From positions 434,001 through 498,000 of the forward strand of contig JAJTUP010000022.1 of the NCBI GenBank assembly GCA_021399435.1: 64,000 bases of DNA. Direction: 5' to 3'. This DNA comes from Diaporthe sp. PMI_573 (taxonomy: Eukaryota > Ascomycota > Sordariomycetes > Diaporthales > Diaporthaceae). A model generated the notes under the pieces. The model was given only the letters and a program-made list of their open reading frames with translations. It did no database searches and was not told the DNA's origin. Both the position numbers and the translations under genes were made by a program. This document shows, one piece after another, positions 47,035 to 58,500 of the stretch; the first letter of the stretch is position 1, and each line of letters begins with the position of its first letter.

Positions 47035-47542
47035 TGGTAGGACACTGGAGGTCTGAAACCTGTTGAGGCTCTCATCAGTTGTTGTCTGACCGTTATTGCA
47101 GGTTGCCATAGAGACTCCTGATGCATCTCGTACTCATCAGGGCGGCAGGAGTGCATTAGCTGCGAACGCCAGACTCGAACCTGCCCGTGGCGGCACGTCA
47201 GTCACGCCCACTTGACAAGAGCTGCAGTGCGACCTGGCGAACGATGATGCACCCTGCAGGTGATGGTCATTGCCGCAGACTGGTGTCAAGTTGATTGGGT
47301 CTGGGTCGGGCGCGGTCCGCTTATTTCCCTGCAAGTCCCCTTGGTCCCCGTCCAGTCAGTCAGCAGCGCCTTGTGCCGGGAACCTTGGAATAATGGGTCG
47401 CCCAATGTGGCTGCGCGGTTTTCCCGCGGTCTCGTCCGCTCCAGTGTGGCTTGGCTGGTCGAGAGGCTGGGTCAATAGGAGGAGCAGCAGCAGGAAGAGG
47501 AGGCCCAAGTCGCGTTGCGTTGCGTTGCCATTTGCTGTGTAC

Positions 47543-47570
47543 GTGCAGTGCAGTGCAGTGCAGTGCAGTG
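47543..47570 (+). repeat. Pentanucleotide repeat (GCAGT)n
   Basis: Five consecutive copies of GCAGT, slightly extended on the left. Confidence 0.9.
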
Positions 47571-47590
47571 CCGTGAGGACTGAAGGTTAA

Positions 47591-47619
47591 GGAGGAGGAG
47601 GAGGAGGAGGAGGAGGAGG
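47591..47619 (+). repeat. (GGA)n microsatellite
   Basis: Near-perfect GGA trinucleotide run of about nine to ten units, 20 bp after the GCAGT repeat. Confidence 0.9.
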
Positions 47620-48187
47620 TCGAGGACGGTTGAGGCTTGGCCTCAGCTGGCCTCTTTTCTCCCATGCCTTCCCTTTCCCTGCCCTGCCCTTCCCTGCCCC
47701 TTCCTTTTCTGCCTCTTTGACTCTTTGACTCTTTGACCTTGCGTGCCCCCTTCCCGTACTTTGACCCAATCCCACCCACCGTTTTCCTCCTCAACGTCAG
47801 CTTGGAGCGAAACTACCCGACCCGACAGACGTGGACGCTCGTTGAACACTTCGTCAACTCTTGCATATCGCATCACCACTTCGCCGTTCTTTGCGTCTAC
47901 TTTCCCACCGCTACCTGGCCTCCGCCAAGACGAGAGTCGTGCGAACCACTGCCCTGCATTTTTTAACTGGTAGCACCCCCTGGGTTCGCATCTGCGCTAG
48001 GCTCGTCTAGACCGCTTGCAGAGGTTCTGGTTCCCCTGCCGACCGACACCAACCACCAAGCTACAGCTACACAATCCAGCTGTCGTTCAGCATACAGTAT
48101 CGAATACTTTCCTTTTTCCACACTCGGGACTGGCGGCGACGACGACCACAGCATAGCGTAGCAGATAAAGGGACTTGAACCGCCAAG

Positions 48188-49174
48188 ATGGGCTTCGAAT
48201 TCGACCACGAGAAGATACCCCTCTACAAGCTGATCACCCACATCATCCAGATTGTCATATCTGTCACCATCTGGGTTCTCGAGATCATCGTCTTCAAAGG
48301 GGGCGATATCAACGGTAACAATGGCTGGACTTTCGGAGTGGTGAGTCTGCCTCCATTCCTGTCCTGTCACAGCCAGCGAATGCTAATATCCTCCTCCTTA
48401 TCCAGTGCTTCCTGACCGTCCCAGTATGGATATACCTGATCATGGCCCCTCGATACCCTCGCGCAAGGAGGATAGCCGACCCCAAGGCCATGCTTGTTTT
48501 TGATTTTATCTATACTGTCATCTGGCTGTCTGCCTTTGCCACACAGGCTGCCTACAACACAGCCAACGACTGTGGTTCCGCCTGTGGGCCCAGCAAGGCC
48601 ATCGTCGGCCTGGGCGTCTTTAACACGTAAGTCGAACTTCGCCTCTCTCTCTCCCCCAACGATTTCCCACGTATAGCAGCAGCTGATGATATCTCTGCTT
48701 ATCAGTCTGTTCTGGGCCCTCTCCACAATGATCTCAGTGGCCACATACCGATACTACAACTTCAACGGCGTCCTGCCGGGTTACGAGACCTCCCGCGGCC
48801 CGCGCACGAACAGCATCGACCCAGATAAGGCCGCTTTCTCCACCGCCCCGGTCGACGAGGAGGCCTACGCCCCCGTGGGCATGAACGACCAGGATGACGA
48901 GCCAGAGTTCAACGCCTCCCCCTATGGAGGCGGCATGGGCACGAGCTCCACCCGACACGATGCGCATGACATCAACCCCTACACCGCCGACACCTCGTAC
49001 GGTGGTGCAGGCGCCGTGCACAACCCTCCCTTTGAGCACCACGGCGAGTACAACAGCCACACCTCGCCCGCGCCCCCTGCTGGCCACATGTATGCGCCGC
49101 CGCCTGCCCCGGCAAACTATGATGACGACAGGCCGGTTGCCTTCCCTTCTGCGGACTACAGCCGGGTACAGTAA
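48188..49174 (+). CDS. MARVEL-domain integral membrane protein
   Basis: Three exons: 48188-48340, 48406-48626 and 48706-49174, introns of 65 and 79 bp; 280 residues. Four membrane helices fill the first 160 residues: ITHIIQIVISVTIWVLEIIVF; FLTVPVWIYLIM; AMLVFDFIYTVIWLSAFATQ; LFWALSTMISVATYRYY. Helix 3 with the following loop TANDCGSACG (Cys pair) is the pattern of fungal MARVEL-like proteins. The cytosolic tail (about 165-280) is rich in Pro, Tyr, Ala and acidic residues. Such proteins act in plasma-membrane or cortical organisation, but the individual role is not known. The start lies in context GCCAAGATG, directly before the first helix. Confidence 0.88.
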
Positions 49175-50374
49175 AGCGTCCTGTAGGGCCTCGTCTGCCA
49201 GCACGGCCCGTCATGGCCGGCCTCTATGGATCGGCGAGCCGGCGTGCTGACACTCGGGGGCTGCTTCAGCGTTTATCCGCGAGGCGGTCATGTAATGAGG
49301 AGTCATGTAGTTCGGGGATTGGGAATGGGCACTTCGGAATTTTTTGTCTTGTCAGCCCGCCCGCCCAGTGACTTGAATTGAAGGATAGACGATCATGGAA
49401 CGGTCATGACTGGCGCAGGGGAAAAGCTGTCTTTTGCTTGTACAACCGACAGGGAACCAGACACCCTGGACAACACATTGTGATGGTGTTGGAGGCGTTC
49501 TTGACTTTTCTGTTTGGTGTACCTAATGCTGGTTATGTCATGTCGATACAAACGTTGAGAAGGCATTACAGGAGCCGAGGCCTCGTCTCGGTCGTGCTGC
49601 CGGCACGGGCAAAATGTAGAACATCAACAAGTTTGCCCACATGATAACGACCTTGTGTGCAGTTGCGAATGTCGACCGACGATGTGGCCTGGGCATCACA
49701 CGCCCAAGTCGGTTCAAGTGCCCTTACCTACGTTGCTGTGGTCTCACCAAGGATCAATAGTAGAGATGATCACCGCAGCTACTGAAGCTCACTTCACAGT
49801 TAGACAGTGTTTGCTTTTCAACTACCAGTGATGTTCTCGCTGCAGATAGACCGGCTCTTATTCGTACTCCCATCTAAATGCTCAACTCGCAGATTATTGC
49901 ACCTCCTCCGCGTACGCCAAACGCCAGGACTGATTCTATGACACGCGATTCGCTACAGCGTCTGTGCCATTTATAGTGGGCAATCCCCCTAATTGGTACA
50001 CAATTGGCCCTCTCGTGCCCGCGTCGTCTACACCAGCCAGTCGGCAGGGCAAATTATCGTTCCGTACGAGCCCAGTTTCGTCCGAGTCTATTTCCGAGCA
50101 GCGGGTTTTCCAAGTTGACGAGGCTTCCAGCTAGGAGAGTGGTAGAGCGCGTCTCGACAGCCCATTATTCTCGGTCCAGAGGAGTCGTAACCTCTCAGGT
50201 ATCATGCCTTCTTGAGAGGTGGATACGGATTTCCACGCATATAGCGTTGAAGCGTCCTATATCAAGTTTTCCAGTCCTCTGTCGATCCACTCACGGATTG
50301 ACCATCCAAAACGGAAGGGAAACACGATCTGGCTCCTCCCTTTCTTTCGAGGAGCATCCAGGATCCCCGTCCTC
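49175..50374. other. Convergent intergenic region
   Basis: 1.2 kb between the 3' ends of the MARVEL gene (+) and Nop16 (-). A stretch at 50133-50152 resembles a tRNA D arm but no tRNA can be folded around it. No gene is supported. Confidence 0.5.
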
Positions 50375-51143
50375 TCAATTCTGCTGATTCGCCTTGTAGA
50401 TATTCAGCTTCTTCCGGATGTTGGCCGCGGTCTGCTGCATGGGGTTCAGCTTGAGGTCCCTCGCCATCGCCGCCGTGTCGTCCCCGTGCCGCGCCACCAG
50501 CCGCGCGAGCCACTCGCGCTCCTGCTGCGACTGGTGCCGCTTGTGCGCCTCGGTGGGCCGGCTGGCCTCGGCCTCGAGAAGGTCCACCACCTTTGTCTCC
50601 CCTCCGTCCGCGCTCTTCTCCTTGGCGCCTCCGCTTTCCTCCTCCTCCTCGGTGTGCCCCTCCTCGTCGTCGTCCTCGGACTCGATATCGTTCAGCGGGT
50701 CGTTGAGCGGGTTGTCCTTGCGCAGCACCCGCACGATCTTGCCATCAGCGTCACGCTCCACTTTCACGCTCCGGAAGGCCGAGCCCGTGCCGCTGGTCGG
50801 CGTCACGGCGAGGGGGTCCTGGGCGCCGCCGTTGGGTGCCGAGGTCTTCGTCGCGGGGTCGACGCCGCCGGTGGCCTTGCCGAGTTTTGCCGTGAGGCCG
50901 AGGCGGCGGTAGTTTTGTGAGAGGGTTTCTTTCTTGTTCCTGTGCGTCCCGCGGGTCAGATGTGGTCCTCGGAGGCCTGTCTCGAGGGCTGCTCCTCGTG
51001 GACTGGCCCAGGGTTTCGGGGACATACCAGTTTCTTGCGATGATGCTATTGCCCATGGGGTTGAGAGGCTTCTTGAACCTGTTTGGTTGCCTGATTGTTG
51101 ATCTCGATGACCTGTTCTTGCGTTTCTGAAGATCTCGACCCAT
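50375..51143 (-). CDS. nop16: Ribosome biogenesis protein Nop16
   Basis: Two exons (51143-51028 and 50939-50375; 88-bp intron) give 226 residues. The N terminus MGRDLQKRKNRSSRS is basic, and PLNPMGNSIIARNW joins across the intron to NKKETLSQNYRRLGL, the conserved Nop16 core. An acidic stretch (ESEDDDEEGHTEEEEE) lies in the middle. The C terminus EREWLARLVARHGDD and MARDLKLNPMQQTAANIRKK are the second conserved Nop16 block. The protein works in the nucleolus on pre-60S ribosomal particles. The in-frame sequence upstream of 51143 lacks similarity to the family; the Met starting MGRDLQ is the family start. Confidence 0.94.
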
Positions 51144-51600
51144 TGTGACGGTTCTTTCCGGCTGTTGGGGTGCGTCGTACTGTGTGGCTCTGTCGTCAAA
51201 CACGAATTGAATTGCTACTTGACGGTCAAAGTTACCGCTCCAAGCCTTGGGTCGCTCCGGAAATTTTGAGGGCGATAAGGCTATCTTATCTTATCTCACT
51301 GCATACTTGCGTGCTTGAATGTGGGCCCGCAGCAAGTTTACATCACATCATTGGGGACTGAACTGTTCACAAATTTGTACCTAATTGACTTACATGGTTC
51401 GTTCTCTTGGAATGGTATAGACTGCCTGCCATAAACCTGATGTCTGGCCTCACCCAACCCTCTACCACCAAAGCGAGCGTCTCGTGGAAGACAACATTGA
51501 ACATTATGCACCTTGCTATTGATGGATGGAGATGCTATAGCCATTCCTGTACATGATATTAAAGAGTAGAGACATTTTATTCAAAAGCACAGCCCCAGTT
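51144..51600. other. Intergenic, Nop16 promoter
   Basis: 457 bp between the Nop16 start and the stop codon of the next minus-strand gene. It presumably holds the Nop16 promoter. Nothing else seen. Confidence 0.5.
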
Positions 51601-52746
51601 CTAAGATCCCATGGCTGTCAGCAAATCCTTCAACACATCTTTGCGATACTTGACCTGCGTACTCCCGTGCGTCTCGCCAACTTTCATGTGCAACTCCACC
51701 TTCGAGTTACCACCGGCCCTAAGCCGCTGCGCAGTCTCCTCGCCCGCCTTGGGTGATACATTGTTGTCATCTGTCCCGCACCACAGTTGCACCGGCAGGT
51801 CGGCACGGATATCCTCCACGCGAAACCCAGGCTCCTTGGAAAGAACCCGGGTCTCGTCCAGGAAGCCGTCCCAGCCTTGGGCTACAGCCTCACGAGCAGA
51901 GCAGAGGAAGAGCCGCACCATGTCCGGGTAGTCTGCGCGCCTGGCCGTCCCGGCGTCCGCCGGGTGAGCTTTCTTGAGGTCGAAACTCCGTCGCAGGGCT
52001 TCCATTTTCTCCTCGTCCGAGAGGTGCGACTGCCATGCGGGAGAGCGAGCAAAAAGCCACCTCATCGGCCAGCGGAGATCTAGGTGCTTGTTCAAGAAGA
52101 CCACGGGCGCCGGCCAAGCCTGGCTCATGTCCGGCAGGCCCTGGCCCGTCACGATCGCAACGGCTTGGAGGTTCGGCTTGGAGGCAGACGACGGCAGGGA
52201 GTGCGCACACGCCAGGGCATAAGGACCTCCACCTGACGTTCCGAGCACAGCGTACTCTTGCAGCTGGAGATGCTCAGCGAGCGCCTCTACGTCCGTGGCG
52301 TGGTCAAGAACCTTCCTCTCCTTAAGTGGCCTCGGGTCTGGCGAACTCAAGCCAATGCCTGGCCGCTCGATGGCGATGATCCTTGCTCCGAGTGCTTTGG
52401 CGTCAGTATCGAAAAGGGCGCTCTCAAGCCTTGAGCCGAGGATCCCGTGCAGAGAGATGATCGGCTTGCCGTTTGGATTCCCATACTGTGCATACCCGAT
52501 CTTCCTGCCGTCGGGGAGGGTGAACGAGGCCGAACCCTCCTGGGCCACGAGGTGCAGGCAATATTGGTAGTCTCTGGGGGTCAGAGGGGGCAGCTCTGGA
52601 GTGTAGGTAAGCTTTTTCCAGGCGAAGGGTGTGATTAGGAGAGCAGCGCAAGATGTGAGGATGACTGGCGTTCGATAGGATGGTGGTAGGCGGTGCCAAG
52701 AATTGCCTAGCACACGGAATGCGCGCTCTGGGAAAGTGCTGGCCAT
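51601..52746 (-). CDS. Alpha/beta hydrolase, membrane-anchored
   Basis: Single-exon, 381 residues. A hydrophobic segment (about 27-43, PVILTSCAALLITPFAW) suggests an N-terminal membrane anchor. The fold's landmarks follow: the oxyanion-hole HGILGS, the nucleophile elbow GTSGGG with Ser as nucleophile, the acid in LWCGTDDNNV and the catalytic His in VGETHGS. IAIERPGIGLSSPDP is the conserved strand-helix before the elbow. This points to an esterase, lipase or epoxide-hydrolase-like enzyme; the substrate cannot be told. The lid region is about 200-290. It is transcribed in the same direction as Nop16 and the CBM18 gene but with separate promoters, so no functional link is implied. Confidence 0.9.
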   Translation of the reverse strand: MASTFPERAFRVLGNSWHRLPPSYRTPVILTSCAALLITPFAWKKLTYTPELPPLTPRDYQYCLHLVAQEGSASFTLPDGRKIGYAQYGNPNGKPIISLHGILGSRLESALFDTDAKALGARIIAIERPGIGLSSPDPRPLKERKVLDHATDVEALAEHLQLQEYAVLGTSGGGPYALACAHSLPSSASKPNLQAVAIVTGQGLPDMSQAWPAPVVFLNKHLDLRWPMRWLFARSPAWQSHLSDEEKMEALRRSFDLKKAHPADAGTARRADYPDMVRLFLCSAREAVAQGWDGFLDETRVLSKEPGFRVEDIRADLPVQLWCGTDDNNVSPKAGEETAQRLRAGGNSKVELHMKVGETHGSTQVKYRKDVLKDLLTAMGS

Positions 52747-53663
52747 ATTTCAGAGGTCTTATTAGTGATCTATAGTGGATGACTTGAAGTCCGTGGTGGA
52801 GTTGTGTGCAGATTCACCAGCGTTGCTACAATTACCATTAAATACAGGTTGGAAGTGAGCATGAGGCTGAGGACCTTATGTGTCTCACTGGCCCTCATAT
52901 TGTAAGCTGACGGGAGTCCTAATACGGCGTAATCCCCTCCGACCCATTTAGTGCGATCCTGCATCCGTTCATAACTGAGCGGTTACTAGTCACTTCTGTC
53001 TAAATAGAAATGCAGGCACTACTCTACTTATTGCTGAAAAGTGAACAGAATCTCAGGAAACATAAACTCACCAATCACCGATATTGTACAGCATTTGCAC
53101 GCCGCCAAAACAACATACTTATTCCGCGCGGCAGTCATTTGTGTAAACAGTACCACCCTACAACGCAGGTCAAGATCAACTGGGGATTTACATCAGGGTG
53201 TTTGTTTTAGTTTTTTCTCATACAGACGCTCGTACTTTGCTCATGCCCCCGAAATTTTACTGACCTGTATGCACTGTTTTGAATGCACTCGAACGCGGCC
53301 GTATCGTAGCGTGGGATGAAATCAGTTCGGAATTGATGTGAACCATGGAGCACAAGCATATTACCTAGGTAACTTAATCCCACATCGTTGACTGCTTACC
53401 ATCATGAACTAAGCATCATTGAATATTCCCCAACTCCTAACGTGAGAGATGGACTAGAGTCTTTCCGATCTAGAGTTCCATTGCGAAGAGCTGGCCAGAC
53501 GAAACACCAGAATTATCTAGCACGTACAGCCAGTCAGCTGCTTTCCCCATTCTGTCGCTGCTATTGTCTGATATTCTCTCGTCTCGATCATGACCTCGAA
53601 ATCTCTGGGATTTAGTAATGAATTCAGTTGTATTGTCTATGATTGTCCGCCCCACCCGGAGTA
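52747..53663. other. Intergenic
   Basis: AT-rich 0.9 kb between the hydrolase start and the stop codon of the hevein-repeat gene. No coding frame is supported. Confidence 0.5.
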
Positions 53664-54861
53664 TTAAGAACCGAAAGTCAAGAAACAGTCACCATAAGCT
53701 GCCTGGCAACCCTGACCGGTGCCGCAGTGCGCGGCAGTTGTACCACAGAAATTGCTGGCCGAGCAACAGCTCCCAAACGCCGTTGCCCCCTTGCAGGTCT
53801 TCCCGTTCTTCCCACAAACCCCGTCTGTTGATATGCCTCCTGAACCTGTGTTACAATTCCCAAATGCTGTCTGGCATCCTGCGCCGCAGTGGGTAGTAGT
53901 CGCGCCACAGAATCCGCTGGGGGAACAACACTCTCCAAAGGCGGAACCTTTACAGGTTTTCCCATTCTTTCCGCAACTACCATCTGTCGACACGACGCCT
54001 AATGCTCCAGCGTTGCAAGTTCCAAAGGCTGTCTGGCATCCAGCTCCACAGTGTGTAGGGGACGCACCGCAGTACCCGCTCGACGAACAACAGTCTTCAA
54101 ATCCGGATCCTTTGCAAGACTTCCCGTTCTTGCCGCAAGATCCGTCGGTCGACACACCTGCTGCTGACGCATCACAGGTGCCGAAGCCAGACTGGCAACC
54201 CGCTCCGCAATGAGCCGCTGAACTGCCGCAGAAGCCACTGGGTGAGCAGCAGTCGCCAAACCCTGAACTGACACAGGTCTTGCCGTTGGAGCCGCACGTT
54301 CCGTCTGAAGAGACGTTGCTCGGTGTGGAACATGTTCCGAAGGGGCTCTGACAACCGGCTTCTGCTGCGCAGTGGGCTGTTGTGTCACCGCACCATCCAC
54401 CAGAAGAGCAACACGCGCCGAATGTTGATCCAGTGCATTTGAACTGGTTCTTGCCGCCACACGTTCCGTCTACGGATGGAGAGCCGGGGCCTGGAGGAGC
54501 TACCGCGGGTGCATTACAGTTACCGAAGCCGGGTTGACTAACAAAGTGTCGTTCAATGAGCAACGAGTCAAGCTGGGGGCCAAATTGCTAAGGGTACTTT
54601 GGAATAATAAAAGGTCGACAGCGGAACTTGAATCTGACTTACCACCCCTCGCCGCAAAATTGGCTCGATCGACCACAGAGCCCGTCCTTGGAACAGCAGG
54701 CTCCCCACGTGGGACTGCAGACAAAAACCATCCGCTCCTGCGCAGGTACCGTCGACAGTGACCACACCTGTCTGCCACTGCGGAACCACTTCGGTTGCCG
54801 TGCCCTGGGACACCGCACATGCGGGTAACAGCCAGAAGAGAGCAAACGTAGATGTCTTCAT
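53664..54861 (-). pseudogene. Secreted chitin-binding protein with six CBM18 (hevein) modules, frameshifted in module 1
   Basis: Two exons (54861-54643 and 54537-53664; 105-bp intron). The start has a signal peptide (KTSTFALFWLLPACAVS). Module 1 begins DGTCAGADG, then the frame breaks at a run of five T (coding strand; 54723-54727). The rest of module 1 continues in the neighbouring frame, and only with one base less does the donor phase fit exon 2. Exon 2 carries five more modules, each with DGxCGxNGKxC, CCSPSGFCG and AHCGxGCQ-type spacing, i.e. the eight cysteines of hevein folds. Such CBM18-only proteins bind chitin and can shield walls from chitinases. It is divergent from a chitinase gene. 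The lesion may be a true null allele or a homopolymer error. Without it the product would be about 363 residues. Confidence 0.85.
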
Positions 54862-55587
54862 TTTCAATTACCCAAAGAGTTGTGTGATATCTGTGAAAGG
54901 CGTCTACGGCACAGAGTGCATGGTCACTCCCACATATATAGAGAGATAAGGGCCAAAGGCATGTCTAGTAACTATTCTACTTGCTCGTTGCTTGTCACAT
55001 GAAAGCCTCATAATTACGTTATTCACCATTATATGGATCTGGTAAAAAAAACTAGAGAATACCACTGATCCTGCCAGGCAACGAGTTGTATTGTCGGAAA
55101 TTGCTCAATGTGTACCAGGCATTGACTTATAGCCTCGGAGATGATCTATTCAGCTTCTCTTCACCTATATTCGGCGCTCTCACCACCAGCCAAGCCCTCG
55201 TGTTTCCCAAATCCGGTATGAATTAGTTACGATAGGCAGCAGCTTCCGAGGTTGAAAAAATTCCTCTTTTACCTAATCTATCCGCAAATGTTGTATTGGT
55301 ATGTTAGCGTGGAGAGACTTTTCTGGAAAGGGCGAGAAAAATCAGCCTCAGCCTGGGCATGCCAAGGAGCCAGATCTCGGATGCGAGGCTTAAGACAATT
55401 TAAGTATTTCGAAGGATTTTAGGCAAGGCCCACTTCAAGTGCATCTCTGAGAATCAATGTAATCCATGGATGAATGCAAAGAGTCAGAAGTTGTGTATAA
55501 AGACATTGATGTGCTGTAGGCCTTTTGGCATCAAATTTTCAATTGAGATAAACTCTGTCATTGTAAATTCGGCACGAGACGACAGTT
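54862..55587. promoter_or_regulatory. Divergent promoter between CBM18 protein and chitinase genes
   Basis: 726 bp between two start codons on opposite strands. A TATA-like ACATATATAGAG (about 54930-54945) lies some 70 bp upstream of the CBM18 start, and GTGTATAAAG (about 55493) some 90 bp upstream of the chitinase start. The arrangement suggests co-regulation. Confidence 0.55.
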
Positions 55588-58500
55588 ATGGCGCGTCAAC
55601 ACATCATGGCTAGACTGGCCATCATTTTTTTATTTCTTGTTTGCCGGCTATTGTTCATACCGACGCGGGCAAGATTCATCCGCGAGACATATCCATTTCC
55701 AAGGCCAAGCGTCAGGACAACGGGCAACAATGTCGGTAGGTGACCAGCATGTCAAGGAAAACAAACACACTGTTCTAACCTTGGTGGCTTACTCTGTATA
55801 GAAGATCTGTCATGCCGTGATGCCATTGTTTTCAGTCCTGGTCACCAGAACCCAGCCAAGGCACCGGCTATTCCTATAACAAACATCGAGGACTCTGCCA
55901 TCACGTACAACAATTCCGTATCCGCCTTCAACCCAAGGGAGTTCAATCTGTTGCAGCGCCACGATGCGTTGCGGTGCGACAATGGTCCCTGTGTCGACGG
56001 CAGGTATATCACTTGTTGCAGATAGGCTCAAGGCTTTCACACATAGTTAACAATTTATTCAGCTGCTGTGGCAAAGATGGCATCTGTGGTTACGGCCCAA
56101 CGTACTGTGGCGATGGCTGCACATCACAATGTGATGCCACCGCCATGTGTGGAGAGTTCAGCGAAGATGCCGACGTTCCCTGTGGCATGCAGCTTTATTG
56201 TTCGGCAACGGGCTGGTGCGGTGTAAGTCAACGCTCGCCCATCTTCATCGATCCCCTATCGCCTTTGTCAAGGCTAATGACAAAATGTTGTGCAGACTAC
56301 AGAGGTATACTGCCACAATGCAGATCCGATACACAACACTCTGCCATGCCAGGCCGGATACGGTTCATGTTCGATTTCAAAGGCGCCTTCCTGTGGTGCC
56401 TCTGGTTCTTCTTCTGGACGCACCATAGGGTATTACCAGTCGTGGAATATGCGCAAAAGAAAGTGTGACACGCTCTCACCGTCGCAGCTTGATACCACAG
56501 GCTTCACTCATCTTTTCTACTCCTTCGCATTCATCGACCCCGTCTCCTTCAAAGTCGTGCCCGCTCATTTGGATGATGAAGAGTTGATGCAAGAGTTCAC
56601 GAGTCTTTCAAAAGACGGTAAACTGCAGACTTGGATCGCTATCGGTGGCTTCGACTTCAGTAACCCTGAGTTTGCCACACATACAACATGGTAAGTTTTC
56701 AGGTGAGAAGTGACTCTTTGGACAACGTTGGCGACTTATTAACACGCATGGTTGTACAGGAGTGACATGGTCTCCACCAAACCAAATCGTAAAGCCTTCA
56801 TCGATTCTGTTGAAGAATACATGAAGTATGTTCCCTCTTGAACCCTTCTCCGATTTCTGAGCTCTAGACATGGCGACTGACTTTCTTGAACAGGCGTTAC
56901 GGCTTCCAAGGAGTTGACCTTGATTGGGAATACCCTGGAGACCCAAAAAGAGGCGGCAAAACGCTGGCTGACACAAGGAACTTTGCTCAATTAGTACTGG
57001 AGATGCGTGCTTCCTACGGAAATCGCTACGGTATCAGTTTGACGCTCGGTCCTGACTATTGGTACTTGCGCTGGTTCGACGCAAAGGCTATGGAGCCGTA
57101 CGTCGACTTCTTTGGATTCATGGCTTACGGTGAGTCTTGAATATCCGGGTCTTGTCCACGCTCCATCTCTCTTCGCCATCACAGACGCGGTCGGAAAGAG
57201 AAATGCTTGTCATGAACCCAAGAACTTGACTAATACACACTTTATCCAGACCTTCATGGCTCGTGGGATTCCGACGTCAAAACACTCGGAAAGATAGTAA
57301 GAGGCCAGGCAGATATTCGCGAGATTCACAACAATACCATTCCTTTGTGGTTCGACGGCCTCGATCCTAAGAAGATAAACTTCGGATTGGCCATGTACGG
57401 ACGCGGCTACACCCTCGCTGACCCTAATTGCAACTTGCTTGGGTGCCATTTCCTCGGTGCAAGCAAGCCGGCAAAGTGCACAAACTCCCCCGGTGTCATG
57501 CCGCTGGCTGAGATCAAGAGGAGAGCCAAAGAGCTCAACATCAAACCCGAGTACCTACCCGACTCGATGATGAAGCAGCTCACGTGGGACGACCAATGGA
57601 TAGGATACGATGAAGAAACATTTGCAAAGAAGAAGGAATTCGCGGACAGCATGTGATTTGGGGGCACTATGGTTTGGTCCATCGATTTTCAGGAGCAGTA
57701 TGCCACCTTTCACTTGTTCTTCCTTCTTTTCCCACTTCACCCCATCTCCCCCCCCCCCCAACCTTCAGTACTCAGGATTTGGGCAATCAATCTACTAGAA
57801 ACAAACACTGACAAGCAATTTTCAGATCTGAAGACATTGGGGCTGGTGACATAGAGATTGATCTCCCTAATAAAGGCCAGGCCGGCAGCGGCGGCGGCGG
57901 CGGCAGTCAGGGCGGCACTGTAACGATTTCCGACCCAATGGGTACTCCTTTTACCGGGTTCGACGGATGTACACTCGGCCAAAAGGACCATATTATCAGG
58001 GCCTGGTGGGATGTGGTAGAACTCTCTAGTGTGCCCTCATCGCAGGTATTCAGCCCGGCTGGTGAGCTGGAGCAAAGGATTTGGGGACAAGACATTGCCC
58101 AGAGGCAGGATGCTATTGACTTGATTCACAGTATGAAACCACCTCGCCCCTCAACTTCTTTTCAACTTCTTTTTTGTTTCTCCCCTCTCTCCTCTCTTGG
58201 TAATATCAGTACTGATTATTGTCAAATAGCGGTGTTCGGCGATATCATGGATTTGTACACGTCAAAAACAACAGGCAAGATCCGCATTTCCTGCGAAGAC
58301 CTTCCTCAACCACACAGGACAGAGAGCGAGCAGGTGTACGGCAAGAAGGACACGATAACTTCGAACAAGCCCATCGGTGGCTACGCGGTTTCAACTGGGC
58401 CAAGTTACGAAGAGGGTACAATCGTGATGTCTTCGCCATTCTTTGCTCCTGGGCAGGAGCACCTTCTTGCGATAATTACTCATCTCGACGATCACCCAGC

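Larger units (their letters stand above)
45494..48187. other. Intergenic with low-complexity tracts
   Basis: 2.7 kb without a supported gene. It holds (GGA)n and (GCAGT)n tracts and, before the MARVEL gene, a long CT-rich strand (about 47640-47780), typical of a fungal promoter or leader. Confidence 0.55.

Noticed and set aside
50133..50210. tRNA-like D-arm sequence
   Set aside because: The A-box-like GAGAGTGGTAGAGC is not followed by a B box or by stems that close a cloverleaf.
55621..55735. Frameshift at the T7 run in chitinase exon 1
   Set aside because: The alternative frame reads like a propeptide, but its intron phase does not match exon 2, while the ATG frame does, so no frameshift is needed.
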